A stretch of DNA of 64,000 bases from an uncultured Lachnospiraceae bacterium (GCA_910579395.1 CAJTUC010000009.1:49154-113153), one strand, 5' to 3'; shown: positions 34,069-43,893, counted from the stretch's first letter. Program-made: numbers and translations. Notes: generated from the sequence alone by a model not told the origin.

Positions 34069-36114
34069 TTATATGCTCCTAAAGTCAACCGCCTTTGCGG
34101 CCGACTTTTCCAAAACTTGTAAAAGTGCGCTGTTTTCCGATTTTAAAAAGTCTGGGTCATCTAAGAGCATCCTGTCCGCCTCTTCACTTGCCTGTTGTAA
34201 GACAGGGGCATCAGCGAAGACATCCCCAAGTTCAAATTTCATCATGCCGCTCTGCCGGATGCCGAACAGTTCACCCGGTCCGCGCAGCTTCAAATCCTGA
34301 CTGGAAATATAAAAGCCATCGTTTGACTCATTCAAAATTTTCAGGCGCGCCATTGTTGCCCTGCTTTCCGATGTGCTGACAAAAATACAATAGGACTGGT
34401 GTTTTCCGCGTCCTACCCGTCCGCGCAGCTGATGAAGCTGGGCAAGCCCGAACCGCTCCGCATTTTCCACCATCATGACCGTGGCATTGGGAACGTTGAT
34501 GCCGACTTCAATGACCGTCGTAGAAACCAGCACATCGATCTGATGCTCTGCAAAGTCTTCCATAATCCGATTCTTATCCGCCGGGCGCATCTTTCCGTGC
34601 AGCGCGGATACCCGGATGAAAGAAGGCAGCACGGCCTTTAATTTGTCCGTATAAGAAAGTACATCCTCCAGTTCTTCCATTTCACCGTCTTCCACCATCG
34701 GGCAGATAACATAGACCTGTCTGCCGGAAGTTACTTCTCTTTCAATAAAACGATACGCTGTATTCCGATAAGATGTGCCCACGACACAGTTTTTAATAGG
34801 AAGCCTGTCTGCCGGAAGTTCATCCAGTACGGAAATATTGAGATCCCCATACAAGATGATTGCAAGTGTTCTCGGTATCGGCGTAGCGCTCATGACAAGC
34901 ACATGAACGGCATTTCCCTTTTCAGCCAGAATCTCCCGCTGTCTGACACCGAAACGATGTTGTTCATCGGTAATGACAAGCGCCAGCTTATGATAGACTG
35001 CTTTTTCCTGTATCAACGCGTGCGTTCCAATGATAATATCCGCTTCACCATCCGCTATCTGCGCATAAATCGTTTTACGCTCTTTGGCCGTTGTAGAACC
35101 GGTAAGCAGAACCGGTGCAATCCGCAGCGCATATTGTTCTTTCAGCTTCAGAAGCGCTTCATAATGCTGTCTTGCCAGCACTTCCGTCGGAGCCATCATC
35201 GCACCCTGACAGCCGTTGCCGGAACACATCAGAAGGGCGAGAAAAGCAAGAATTGTTTTTCCCGAACCGACATCTCCCTGTATCAGCCGGCTCATGACCG
35301 TATCGCTGCCAAGGTCCTGTCTGATTTCCGTCCAGACCTTCTGCTGGGCATTGGTGAGCTGATAGGGAAGCGATTTGACCAGCCGCTCCGTATCATCAGT
35401 TTCTATCATTTTGTAAGTATTGGGTAATCCGTGATTGTCCGCTTTCATCCGGCGTAACATCAGAATGAAAAGGAAAAATTCTTCAAAAACGAGTCTTTTT
35501 CTCGCCTGCATCAGCGTTCCCTGATCTGTCGGAAAGTGCATCTCATACATGGCATCATAATGCGGCATGAACTGATAACGTGCCACAATGGACGCCGGCA
35601 GAAATTCTTCCGAAGCGCCATTGAGTGTAAAAGCCTGCTTGACTGCTTTGGTCACTGCCTGATTGCTCAGCCCTTTCGTTAAAACGTATTTCGGAAGCAG
35701 GCGGTCTGCGAGTTTCACATAATCTTCCGGCTTATAAATGGCGGGCTGTTCCATGATAAGCCGGTTCCCCTGTTTCTGCAGCGTTCCACGGTAAATGTGA
35801 AAAATTCCTTTTTTCAGAGTGCTCTTTAAATAGGGCATATTGAAAAAGGTCATCTGTACCGTTCCGGTCGCATCCTGTACCGTAAAATTCAGAATATGCA
35901 GATTGCGCACATATTTCGCCGCCATATTTCCGGTGATGACACCGCGGATAGCGGCCTTTTCGCCGGCTTCCGCCTCTGCTATCGTCAAAGGCGCCTGAAA
36001 CTGTTCATAATCCCGCGGATAGTAACACAGCAGATCTTCCGTTGCAGTAATACCCAGTTTTGCGAACAGTTTCGCCGTTTTTTCTCCAACACCTTTTAAG
36101 GCCGTGATTTCCAT
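34069..36114 (-). CDS. recG: ATP-dependent DNA helicase RecG
   Basis: A 681-residue branched-DNA helicase that regresses stalled forks and processes recombination intermediates. An N-terminal wedge/OB domain (about residues 50-150) precedes SF2 helicase motifs: Walker A GDVGSGKT (about 280), DEQHRFGVRQR, MSATPIPRT, TTVIEVGINVPNA and the QLRGRVGRGKHQSYC TRG motif. Complete length. The ATG at 36114 is 13 bases after the AAAGG of a family II repeat end. Order fakA-recG-degV fits Firmicutes. Confidence 0.96.
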   Translation of the reverse strand: MEITALKGVGEKTAKLFAKLGITATEDLLCYYPRDYEQFQAPLTIAEAEAGEKAAIRGVITGNMAAKYVRNLHILNFTVQDATGTVQMTFFNMPYLKSTLKKGIFHIYRGTLQKQGNRLIMEQPAIYKPEDYVKLADRLLPKYVLTKGLSNQAVTKAVKQAFTLNGASEEFLPASIVARYQFMPHYDAMYEMHFPTDQGTLMQARKRLVFEEFFLFILMLRRMKADNHGLPNTYKMIETDDTERLVKSLPYQLTNAQQKVWTEIRQDLGSDTVMSRLIQGDVGSGKTILAFLALLMCSGNGCQGAMMAPTEVLARQHYEALLKLKEQYALRIAPVLLTGSTTAKERKTIYAQIADGEADIIIGTHALIQEKAVYHKLALVITDEQHRFGVRQREILAEKGNAVHVLVMSATPIPRTLAIILYGDLNISVLDELPADRLPIKNCVVGTSYRNTAYRFIEREVTSGRQVYVICPMVEDGEMEELEDVLSYTDKLKAVLPSFIRVSALHGKMRPADKNRIMEDFAEHQIDVLVSTTVIEVGINVPNATVMMVENAERFGLAQLHQLRGRVGRGKHQSYCIFVSTSESRATMARLKILNESNDGFYISSQDLKLRGPGELFGIRQSGMMKFELGDVFADAPVLQQASEEADRMLLDDPDFLKSENSALLQVLEKSAAKAVDFRSI

Positions 36115-36122
36115 ACAAATAG

Positions 36123-36157
36123 CTATACCTTTCTCTCAGCCTGCGAACTTTGGGCCT
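36123..36157 (-). repeat. Start-codon-associated repeat (family II, copy 4, short)
   Basis: Minus strand GGCCCAAAGTTCGCAGGCTG followed by AGAGAAAGGTATAG, directly before recG. It lacks the first hairpin of the family and consists of the 3' module plus the ribosome binding region. Confidence 0.6.
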
Positions 36158-36160
36158 TCC

Positions 36161-37873
36161 TTATTCCACAGACACCGTATAATAATAGATGGGCTGTCCG
36201 CCGTATTGTAATTCGATATCACAGCCGCTGTATTTCTTGTCGACTTCCTTTTTGAGCGCTTCCGCGTCATCTTCGGTAATATCTGCACCGTAGTAGATGC
36301 TGATCAGTTCCATTTCATCGGACATCATTTCATCGATCATGCGCAGCGCCACGTCCTGTATCTGGCTGCCGACAGAAAGGATTCCTTTATCACCGATGCC
36401 CATAAAATCGCCCTGTTTGATTTCCTTATCGTCGATGGTCGTATCCCTTACCGCATATGTTACCTGACCGGTATGGACGTTCTTGATTTCTTCCGTCATC
36501 GTTTCCGTATTTTCCTCGATGGAAAGGTCGGGAACGTAATTAATGACTGCAGTAATGCCCTGTGGTACGGTCTTCGTCGGAATCACGATGATATTCTTGT
36601 CTTCTACCAGTGTTTTCGCCTGATTTGCGGCAAGAATGATATTTTTATTATTCGGAAGGATAAAGATATTTTCCGCATTTACTTTTTCGATGGCATTCAG
36701 CATGTCTTCCGTGCTCGGATTCATTGTCTGGCCGCCTTCAATGATATAATCAACTCCAAGTGCCTTCAAAATCTCATTGATACCGTCTCCGACGGAAACA
36801 ACGATAAAGCCGACATCCTTTCTCGGGCCGTCATTATCCGAATTCTGCTCTTCAAGATGCTGAATTTGGGCTTCTGAAACAGCCGCTTCGTTCTGGGACA
36901 TCTTAAAAAGTTTTTCCTGATGTTCCAGTCTCATATTGTCAATCTTCAGATTGGAAAGTGCACCATACTTCAAAGCCTTCTGGATAGCAAGGCCGGGGTC
37001 ATTGGTATGTACATGTACCTTGACCACATCATCATCTGCAACGACTACGATTGAATCGCCGATGGATTCCAGATATTCTTTAAAGTCCATCTCCATTTTA
37101 ATGTTGAAAACTCTGTTCAGCATAATGATAAATTCCGTACAATAACCGAATTTAATCTCCGCATTCGCCTGTGCCTCCAGATTTTCGGATACTTTCTTAG
37201 GAGAAGCGGCGCTCTGGTCTGTAGAAATGGATAAATCGATTTCCTTTCCAAGAAAAGCATCATAGGCGCCTTTTAGTACCTGCATCAGGCCTTGACCACC
37301 AGAGTCAACAACGCCCGCCTGTTTTAATACGGGAAGAAGCTCCGGTGTCCGGCTCAATACCTCATCCGCATATCGAATGACCTGATCCAGAAAATCAGCA
37401 AGGTCTTCCACCCCCGCATCGGCCAGCTCTCTCGCCTTTTCAGCGCCGCCTTTGGCAACGGTCAAAATTGTGCCTTCCTTCGGTTTCATAACAGCTTTAT
37501 AAGCGGTCTCGACAGCCTTTTCAAATGCGTCGGCAAGTACCGGAACGGTAATCTCCTGACAGGTCTTGACACTTTTGGTAAAGCCTCTGAAAAGCTGCGA
37601 TAATATAACACCGGAATTTCCTCTTGCGCCTCGCAGGGAACCGGAAGAAACTGCTTTGCATAAAGACGGCATATCAATAGCGCCCGTATCGCGCAGCGCC
37701 GCAACCTCTTTTGCCGCCGACATAATTGTCAATGTCATATTCGTTCCGGTATCGCCATCCGGAACCGGAAATACATTCAACTCATTAATCCATTCTTTCT
37801 TGCTTTCAAGATTCTTTGCGCCTGCCAGAAACATTTTCGCAAACATCCCAGCATCAATTGTATTTGAAGCCAC
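36161..37873 (-). CDS. fakA: FakA-type fatty acid kinase (DAK2 domain, YloV family)
   Basis: A 570-residue protein with an N-terminal DhaL/DAK2 kinase domain (about residues 8-200) carrying the Mg/ATP motif FPVPDGDTGTNM (Asp39, Asp41) and the SGSLRGARGNSGVILSQ loop. A middle region and a DegV-like C-terminal half follow. FakA phosphorylates exogenous fatty acids bound to FakB (DegV) for phospholipid synthesis. I chose GTG at 37873 because GGAGG lies seven bases upstream; the TTG at 37894 overlaps that site. It directly follows the Asp23 gene. Confidence 0.9.
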   Translation of the reverse strand: MASNTIDAGMFAKMFLAGAKNLESKKEWINELNVFPVPDGDTGTNMTLTIMSAAKEVAALRDTGAIDMPSLCKAVSSGSLRGARGNSGVILSQLFRGFTKSVKTCQEITVPVLADAFEKAVETAYKAVMKPKEGTILTVAKGGAEKARELADAGVEDLADFLDQVIRYADEVLSRTPELLPVLKQAGVVDSGGQGLMQVLKGAYDAFLGKEIDLSISTDQSAASPKKVSENLEAQANAEIKFGYCTEFIIMLNRVFNIKMEMDFKEYLESIGDSIVVVADDDVVKVHVHTNDPGLAIQKALKYGALSNLKIDNMRLEHQEKLFKMSQNEAAVSEAQIQHLEEQNSDNDGPRKDVGFIVVSVGDGINEILKALGVDYIIEGGQTMNPSTEDMLNAIEKVNAENIFILPNNKNIILAANQAKTLVEDKNIIVIPTKTVPQGITAVINYVPDLSIEENTETMTEEIKNVHTGQVTYAVRDTTIDDKEIKQGDFMGIGDKGILSVGSQIQDVALRMIDEMMSDEMELISIYYGADITEDDAEALKKEVDKKYSGCDIELQYGGQPIYYYTVSVE

Positions 37874-37886
37874 CTCAAATCCTCCC

Positions 37887-38246
37887 TCAGTCAATCACTT
37901 TCACACCTTCAACGAAGATGTTGATCTTTTCAATTTCTATTCCGGTAAATTCGCCTACCTTATATTTTACGCTGTCGATCAGATTATCCGATACGGCAAG
38001 GATACTGACCCCATAAGAAACAATGACATGAAAATCCAGTGTCAGTTTATTGTTCCGCAGCGTTACCTGTATTCCGCGGGTCATGCTTTCCTTTTTCAGC
38101 AGTTTTACAAGTCCGTCTTTTACGCTCATTCCTGCCATGCCGACGATACCGAAACATTCCATAGCCACGGTACCGGCATATTGTGCAATGACTTCATGAT
38201 CGATTGAAATATTTCCCATATGCGTATCCATCGAAGAAGCTCTCAT
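37887..38246 (-). CDS. Asp23/Gls24 family envelope stress protein (YloU)
   Basis: A 119-residue member of the Asp23/Gls24 family, with IDHEVIAQYAGTVAMECFGIVGM at the N-terminus and VEGVKVID at the end. Members associate with the membrane and respond to alkaline or envelope stress. The pair YloU-YloV (FakA) is conserved across Firmicutes. Here the usual neighbour rpmB is not upstream. AAGGAGG lies six bases before the ATG at 38246. Confidence 0.9.
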   Translation of the reverse strand: MRASSMDTHMGNISIDHEVIAQYAGTVAMECFGIVGMAGMSVKDGLVKLLKKESMTRGIQVTLRNNKLTLDFHVIVSYGVSILAVSDNLIDSVKYKVGEFTGIEIEKINIFVEGVKVID

Positions 38247-38282
38247 AGAATACCTCCTTATTTATTTTAGACATATATCTGT

Positions 38283-38288
38283 ATTATA
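38283..38288 (-). promoter_or_regulatory. Probable -10 box of the asp23-fakA operon
   Basis: TATAAT on the minus strand, 37 bases upstream of the asp23 start, preceded by GGT. The best -35 at 17 bases is only TTTCTT, so the promoter is moderate. Confidence 0.5.
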
Positions 38289-38340
38289 ACCTGTTACCGT
38301 CAAAAAAGAAACCAGTATTTCCTAATATTTCCGGTATCAG

Positions 38341-38790
38341 CTAATATTTCCGGTATCCCCACAAATTATTTCTTTTCATGTCCCGATATTCATTATATGC
38401 TTTTTCTAAAATCTGCCTTTCATTGGCGAATTTCAGTAAATGATATGCCTCATGATACTTATAATAGCCGGCATCCACAAAAAACTCTTCTTTCTGCGGC
38501 TTGCTGTAATAGCTGTCGGCCATCATTAAAAACCAGTGAACTTCCTTTTCCACAACATCCTCCGGAACGGTAAACGTATAGCCGCTCGTTCCGACATATT
38601 TGATAATGCTCGCTTTGGCTCCCGACTCTTCCAGCACTTCCCGAACTGCGGTATCCTGATGATCCTCTCCGGCTTCTACGGTTCCCTTGGGCAGCACCCA
38701 GCCTTCGTATTTGTTATGAAAATTTTTATATAAAAGAAGTATCTTGCCGCGAAAAATAACAACACCGCCGCAGCTTACTGCCTCAATCAT
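38341..38790 (-). CDS. Nudix hydrolase
   Basis: A 149-residue Nudix protein that should hydrolyse a nucleoside diphosphate linked to some group X. The full Nudix box GTVEAGEDHQDTAVREVLEE followed by SGA lies near residues 36-58, matching Gx5Ex7REUxEExGU. The substrate is unknown; the beta-strand VSCGGVVIF and WVLPKG resemble AP4A hydrolase or MutT groups. The ATG at 38790 overlaps the PBP stop by eight bases. The 17 bases ending at its stop codon are duplicated downstream (38322-38338 and 38341-38357). Confidence 0.9.
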   Translation of the reverse strand: MIEAVSCGGVVIFRGKILLLYKNFHNKYEGWVLPKGTVEAGEDHQDTAVREVLEESGAKASIIKYVGTSGYTFTVPEDVVEKEVHWFLMMADSYYSKPQKEEFFVDAGYYKYHEAYHLLKFANERQILEKAYNEYRDMKRNNLWGYRKY

Positions 38791-40258
38791 TGTTCGTTCC
38801 TCCAGTACCCAGATATGCGTTAAAAACCCTTTTGGCTATCGGTACGGCATAATCGCCGCCGGATCCAGCGCCTTCGATAATGACGGTCACGCAGATCTGC
38901 GGGTCATCCACCGGTGCAAAACCGGTAAACCATGCATGGGAATCCGTTTTCACGCTGTTGTATTCTGCAGAGCCTGTCTTTCCCGCGGCCGTATAGCCGG
39001 ATCCTTTTAATCTTGTGGCCGTACCGCTTTCCACGACCTCCGACATAAGCCGTGTCAGTCTTTCCGCTTCTTCGTCCGTCATCAGTCTGCCATAGGCGCT
39101 GGCGGAGAACTGCTTGACAACGCTTCCGTTATCGTTCTCCACATGGTCGATCAGGTAAGGTTTCATCAACATGCCGTCATTTGCAATGGCACAGGTGATC
39201 ATATTCATATGGAGCGGCGTGATCGAATCCGTTCCCTGGCCGATGGAGGCCTGCATGACATCCGAATCCGAAACGGTTTCGTTGACGATCACACTGCTCT
39301 TATTATAGGCAAAGGAAACCGGCAGTTCACTGTTAAAGAGCAGGTCGGAAAGCGTATCCTCATAGCTGCTTTTATCCAGCGAGACACTGATATTGGCAAA
39401 TGAAGCATTACAGGATTTGGCAAAAGATTTCGTAAAATCCTCGCCGCCATGCGCCGTACCATGGAAGCAGTTGATCACATCTTCTCCATGTGTAAATCTG
39501 CCGTTGCACTGATAAGTATAATTTTCATAGGTATCCGGATTTTCCCGGATATATTCCAATGCAGTAATGATCTTGAAAGTGGAGCCCGGCGGATATAACC
39601 CCTGAGTCGCCCTGTTCAAAAGGACACTGCTGTCCTTATCCTGCAGCAGGTCATCCCATATTGCTTCGATTTCATTCGGGTCAAAATCCGGTTTGGATAC
39701 CATTGCAAGAATCCTTCCCGTAGAAGGCTCCGTTACGATAATCGCCCCCTTATAAGCGCCAAGCGACTGATAGGCAATCTCCTGCAAGCCGACATCCAAC
39801 GTTGTATAAACACTGTCCCCCGGATATTTTTCACCCGACATTTCACTCGCGACCTTATCCGACAGCCTGGCATTGGACTGTATCAGATAATAATTCGCCT
39901 GTGCTTCTACACCGAACCTGCCGTTTGTGGAATAGCCGATCACATGAGAGAACATACTCCCATAGGGATACTCCCTTTTTTCGCTGCCATCCTCGTTCAC
40001 GACTGTCTGCGCCAGTATCTGCCTGTCACTGGAATAAATGGTTCCTCTCATATTCTGGTTGATCAGCATTTCCTGCCTGCTGTTATAACTGTTGTTGATC
40101 ATTTCCTGCTTATGCGTCATTGCATAATAACAGGTATAACCCATCATACAGACGAAAGCCGCCGTAAAAAGTCCGGTGACAAGATAAATCTGTTTAATCG
40201 TCTTCTTCCTCAACTTCTTCGTCCGGGTATTTTTCCGGATTCTTTCTTCTTCCGGCAT
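38783..40258 (-). CDS. Class B penicillin-binding protein (FtsI/PbpA-like)
   Basis: A transpeptidase of about 491 residues with one N-terminal membrane helix, a short pedestal domain (NMRGTIYSSDRQILAQ) and a catalytic domain with STFK, SCN and KTGSA. It is encoded with an FtsW homologue and probably forms the SEDS-PBP pair for division or sporulation septa. The ATG at 40258 has AGGAAG upstream; an ATG at 40315 is also possible, and either start lies inside the end of ftsW. It is small beside the PBP2 at 10.5-13.4 kb. Confidence 0.9.
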   Translation of the reverse strand: MPEEERIRKNTRTKKLRKKTIKQIYLVTGLFTAAFVCMMGYTCYYAMTHKQEMINNSYNSRQEMLINQNMRGTIYSSDRQILAQTVVNEDGSEKREYPYGSMFSHVIGYSTNGRFGVEAQANYYLIQSNARLSDKVASEMSGEKYPGDSVYTTLDVGLQEIAYQSLGAYKGAIIVTEPSTGRILAMVSKPDFDPNEIEAIWDDLLQDKDSSVLLNRATQGLYPPGSTFKIITALEYIRENPDTYENYTYQCNGRFTHGEDVINCFHGTAHGGEDFTKSFAKSCNASFANISVSLDKSSYEDTLSDLLFNSELPVSFAYNKSSVIVNETVSDSDVMQASIGQGTDSITPLHMNMITCAIANDGMLMKPYLIDHVENDNGSVVKQFSASAYGRLMTDEEAERLTRLMSEVVESGTATRLKGSGYTAAGKTGSAEYNSVKTDSHAWFTGFAPVDDPQICVTVIIEGAGSGGDYAVPIAKRVFNAYLGTGGTNND

Positions 40259-41609
40259 ATTCGCTCTTCCTGCCGGAATTCTGTTTCTTTTTTCTGACAA
40301 TTTTATCTCCCTCATTCTGCCTGATGATATAAAGGCCTTCTATGATAAAGAACATCATTAACGTCGTTAAAATAGAGCTTCCGCCATAGCTGATAAACGG
40401 CAGGGTAATTCCCGTCATCGGAATAAATTTGGTACCGCCTCCGATTGTCAAAAAAACCTGAAAAATATAAGTAATGCCGAGCCCGAAAGCAACTAACTGA
40501 TAAAACCTGTCCTTTAACTGTGCTGAAATCATCATTACCATGATAAAACTGCTGATACTGATCAGGATCAGACACATGGCAAAGGCAATTCCAAGTTCCT
40601 CAGCCACTGCCGAAAAGACAAAGTCCGCTTCCACGAAAGGAATCGCCGTCGGATTTCCCCGAAAGAGTCCAAGTCCGAACCAGCCGCCGCTGCTGATGGC
40701 GAACAGAGACTGCGTGATCTGATAGCCGGCATCATCAATGCAACTCCAGGGATCCCTCCACGCCTGCACTCGCACCTGTACATGGGAAAAAAACTGATAA
40801 GCGAGTACCGCCGCCCCGCAGCCGCCAACGCAGCCAATCAGCAGATAAATCCACTTTCTGGTGGCAATATATACCATAAAAACATAGACGATAAAAAAAA
40901 TCAATGCACTTCCCAAATCTTTGGAAGCGACAAGAACCAATACATGAATGCCCGCAAGAACCGCCGTTAGCGCCACCCGCAGAATATCGCTGTTTTCATA
41001 TAAAGCGCCTGCCAGAAAAAACACAAATATAACCTTCACAAATTCGGAAGGCTGAAAGGTAATACCTCCAACAGAATAAGAAATCTTGGAACCATGCGTT
41101 ACGGAGCCGAGCGTCAGCACAATGCCGAGCGCGAAGATGCCAACCGCCGCATAAATCCAGGTAAGATTCCTTAAAAATCTGATCTGGCTCATCAAATACG
41201 GAAGCAGCATACCGATAGCAATGGATACCGTTATGATAAAAAACTGTTTAATCGCCTTTTCATAAGAAATTCTCGTCAGAATCACAAACCCGATGCTGAG
41301 CAGCATACACATATTATTGATGAGCAGCCTGTTTCCCTTTGGATAAATCATACGGAACAGCATCACAATGGCAAAGAGCAGAATCTGTTGAAAAATATAG
41401 AAAAACAGATACTCTATCTTGCCGGTTTCAAAACAAATGACCATAAAGCAGGAGAAATGTACGCCAAACATCAGAAGATTCTGTCTGATATAAATGCCGC
41501 TTCTTCTCTCTTCTTCCTGAAAACGGAAGGCCATAAAAGATTCTACTGTATATAATGCTAGCAGTATTGTAATTAAATACTTGGAAATCTCTGTAATATA
41601 AAGCTCCAT
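40194..41609 (-). CDS. ftsW: FtsW/SpoVE-type SEDS glycosyltransferase
   Basis: A 471-residue polytopic SEDS protein, peptidoglycan polymerase paired with the class B PBP downstream. It has about ten membrane helices, FQPSEFVKVIF, the SKDLGSALIFF motif with the catalytic-type Asp, and GITLPFISYGGSS near the end. The N-terminal two helices are longer than usual and the C-terminus is a very charged tail (KYPDEEVEEEDD). The tail overlaps the start of the PBP gene by 65-122 bases. FtsW versus RodA/SpoVE cannot be settled by motif alone. Confidence 0.85.
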   Translation of the reverse strand: MELYITEISKYLITILLALYTVESFMAFRFQEEERRSGIYIRQNLLMFGVHFSCFMVICFETGKIEYLFFYIFQQILLFAIVMLFRMIYPKGNRLLINNMCMLLSIGFVILTRISYEKAIKQFFIITVSIAIGMLLPYLMSQIRFLRNLTWIYAAVGIFALGIVLTLGSVTHGSKISYSVGGITFQPSEFVKVIFVFFLAGALYENSDILRVALTAVLAGIHVLVLVASKDLGSALIFFIVYVFMVYIATRKWIYLLIGCVGGCGAAVLAYQFFSHVQVRVQAWRDPWSCIDDAGYQITQSLFAISSGGWFGLGLFRGNPTAIPFVEADFVFSAVAEELGIAFAMCLILISISSFIMVMMISAQLKDRFYQLVAFGLGITYIFQVFLTIGGGTKFIPMTGITLPFISYGGSSILTTLMMFFIIEGLYIIRQNEGDKIVRKKKQNSGRKSEYAGRRKNPEKYPDEEVEEEDD

Positions 41610-41622
41610 AAGGCCCTTTCTC

Positions 41623-43839
41623 TCATTCTACGCCGCGTTTATAGTGTCCTGCCGTATATTCAGTGACCGGAAACACATCGCTCTTTCCAAAATAATAATC
41701 CAGTATTTTTTCTGTCTGGGTTCCCGTTTCCCGGACAAAATCAAGCCTTACCGCAAAAAGCCTCATCTCGGAAAGTTCTTCCCGCTTCTGGTGCAGAGAA
41801 TAGGGAACAGAATTATAAAGAACGTTATAACAATGTCTGCAATTACAGAAAACCGGAAAACGCACATGATACCGGTCTGTCAGATAATAGTCCTCCAATA
41901 CGTTCCGCGAGTCAGTCCTTCCCGGACAGGCAGAAGCTGTTTTTCTGATACAATTAGCGGATAGCATCATCGGAATGGTGCCATATATGACCATTGATAT
42001 TCTCGGGGACCCATCTCCCGCTTCTGGCCCGTCCATCATTTTTTCGACAAGCCGCTGGCATTCTTTCCCGTTCAGTTCATAAGGAAGATAGCTTTCCTGA
42101 CTGTATTGATGCAGAAACCGGCCGGCCATAGCATTAAAACAGTATATGCCCACATCTGTTACAATTTCAGGTTCCGAAGTATAACTGCGTATCCGAAAAA
42201 GAGATTCCAGGTTGCGGACAAGGAATCCGTCTATTTTTAATTTTCCCGTAAGATGTGAAAATAACTCCTGAAAATAGGAATCATCCCGTTCTCGCACTAC
42301 ATAAGGAAGTGCAAGAAAAATTGCAGTTCCTGTCATTCTTTCAAAACACTGACTGATTTGGTCGAATTCTTCCAGATACCAGTCACTGTCAAGATAAATC
42401 CTCTCACACGGATAACGAAGAACGGTTTCCAATTGTTCCCAATTCCGCACCGCAACGTGCAGTTGCGCCTGTTTTTTCCGGTTTTGGAAGTTTTTATGTT
42501 CTTTTTGCAAGGTATCCTGCACCCGCTCACGACGCGCCAGGAGACCATTTTTCTCTATCAGTCTGTCCTCAAATGCTTCTGTTGCACTCCGCCGCAGTTC
42601 ATTTACCTGTCTGACCGGCATAAAAACATTCTCGCCTGTAACGATATTGACGTCAGAGATATCCACAAAGGAATTTCCGGTTCTGCGCAGCTGCTTCAGA
42701 AAATCGTTCTGCGTCATCGGCCGGTTCTGCGCCTGCTCCACGAAAGGTCCATAGGCTGTCAGTGAAACACTCCCGCCTTCTATTTGCAGCACAGCCTTTT
42801 CTCCTGCATGGAAAGAAGCACTGAACGCTGCAGAGAGCTTCCGTTCTCCATCAAGATAGTTTTGGGCAATTTCGGATAACAGAGCTTCATCCGTTTTCAG
42901 ATACCCCGGCTTTCTGACCGTAATCATTTCCCGGCCGTTCGAGCGTTCATAATAGCCGGTCTGCACTTCGTCCCTGATATAAAGCTTTTGCAGTCTGTCC
43001 ATGTCTGCCTGTTCAACATGATAGCCATCAGGATTTTTATAATAGGAATCGATATACTTTCTATAGACTGCAGTAACGCCTGCCGCATATTCCGGTCGTT
43101 TCATTCTTCCTTCTATTTTAAAGGAATCGATGCCAGCTTCAATCAATTTGGGCAAAAATGACAGCGTGCACATATCTTTTAAGCTGAGAACATACCCGGA
43201 ATCTCCTTTTGCATTCCCTTCCGCATCGGAAATCTGATAAGAGAGCCTGCACGGCTGTGCACATCTTCCACGGTTGCCGCTCCTGCCTCCCAAAATGCTG
43301 CTGAACAGGCACTGGCCGGAATAGCTGTAACACATTGCGCCGTGAATAAAACATTCCAGTTCCAAGCCCGTTTTCTCTTTGATCGTCTTAATTTCCGCTA
43401 AAGACAGTTCTCTGGCCGGAACAATCCTCGCCGCACCGATTTCCTTTAAAAACAGAGCTCCCTGACTTCCCGTGATTGTCATCTGTGTGCTGGCATGAAG
43501 CGCCATTCCCGGAAACGTTTCCCGTATATACTGCCAGACGCCCAAATCCTGAATGATCACGCCATCGAGTCCCGCTTCATAGAACGGGCACAGATAATCG
43601 TAAAGAGATGCAAATTCCTGTTCTTTGATCAGGGTATTGACTGTCAGATATATTTTTTTCCCTAAAATATGGGCGTAGCGGAGCGCACGGCAGATTTCTT
43701 CCGCCGAAAAATTATCCGCATAGGCCCTTGCTCCAAATTTTTCACCACCCAGATAAACTGCATCGGCGCCTGCGTTCAAGGCTCCGGTAAATGCTTCATA
43801 ACTGCCTGCAGGTGCCAGTAACTCTACTCTTTTCTTCAT
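41623..43839 (-). CDS. Peptidase U32 family protein with DUF3656 domain
   Basis: A 738-residue U32 family protein. The conserved N-terminal part starts VELLAPAGSYEAFTGALNAGADAVYLGG. The signature ELECFIHGAMCYSYSGQCLFSS and the cysteines in GNRGRCAQPCRL follow, and then a DUF3656 region. Relatives include the E. coli rRNA hydroxylation protein RlhA and, more distantly, TrhP, so RNA hydroxylation rather than proteolysis is likely. Four cysteines near the end (CRHCYN region) may bind iron-sulphur or zinc. The ATG is at 43839, close behind a zapA terminator. Confidence 0.88.
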   Translation of the reverse strand: MKKRVELLAPAGSYEAFTGALNAGADAVYLGGEKFGARAYADNFSAEEICRALRYAHILGKKIYLTVNTLIKEQEFASLYDYLCPFYEAGLDGVIIQDLGVWQYIRETFPGMALHASTQMTITGSQGALFLKEIGAARIVPARELSLAEIKTIKEKTGLELECFIHGAMCYSYSGQCLFSSILGGRSGNRGRCAQPCRLSYQISDAEGNAKGDSGYVLSLKDMCTLSFLPKLIEAGIDSFKIEGRMKRPEYAAGVTAVYRKYIDSYYKNPDGYHVEQADMDRLQKLYIRDEVQTGYYERSNGREMITVRKPGYLKTDEALLSEIAQNYLDGERKLSAAFSASFHAGEKAVLQIEGGSVSLTAYGPFVEQAQNRPMTQNDFLKQLRRTGNSFVDISDVNIVTGENVFMPVRQVNELRRSATEAFEDRLIEKNGLLARRERVQDTLQKEHKNFQNRKKQAQLHVAVRNWEQLETVLRYPCERIYLDSDWYLEEFDQISQCFERMTGTAIFLALPYVVRERDDSYFQELFSHLTGKLKIDGFLVRNLESLFRIRSYTSEPEIVTDVGIYCFNAMAGRFLHQYSQESYLPYELNGKECQRLVEKMMDGPEAGDGSPRISMVIYGTIPMMLSANCIRKTASACPGRTDSRNVLEDYYLTDRYHVRFPVFCNCRHCYNVLYNSVPYSLHQKREELSEMRLFAVRLDFVRETGTQTEKILDYYFGKSDVFPVTEYTAGHYKRGVE

Positions 43840-43867
43840 CCTGACCTTCCATATCCATACAGAAAAA

Positions 43868-43887
43868 GCTGTCTTAAAAAAGACAGC
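43868..43887 (-). terminator. Terminator after zapA
   Basis: A perfect 8-bp stem GCTGTCTT/AAGACAGC with a four-base loop, seven bases past the zapA stop, then TTTTTCTG. It is only 28 bases before the U32 start codon, so either the U32 gene depends on read-through or its promoter lies inside zapA. Confidence 0.65.
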
Positions 43888-43893
43888 CTGCTT

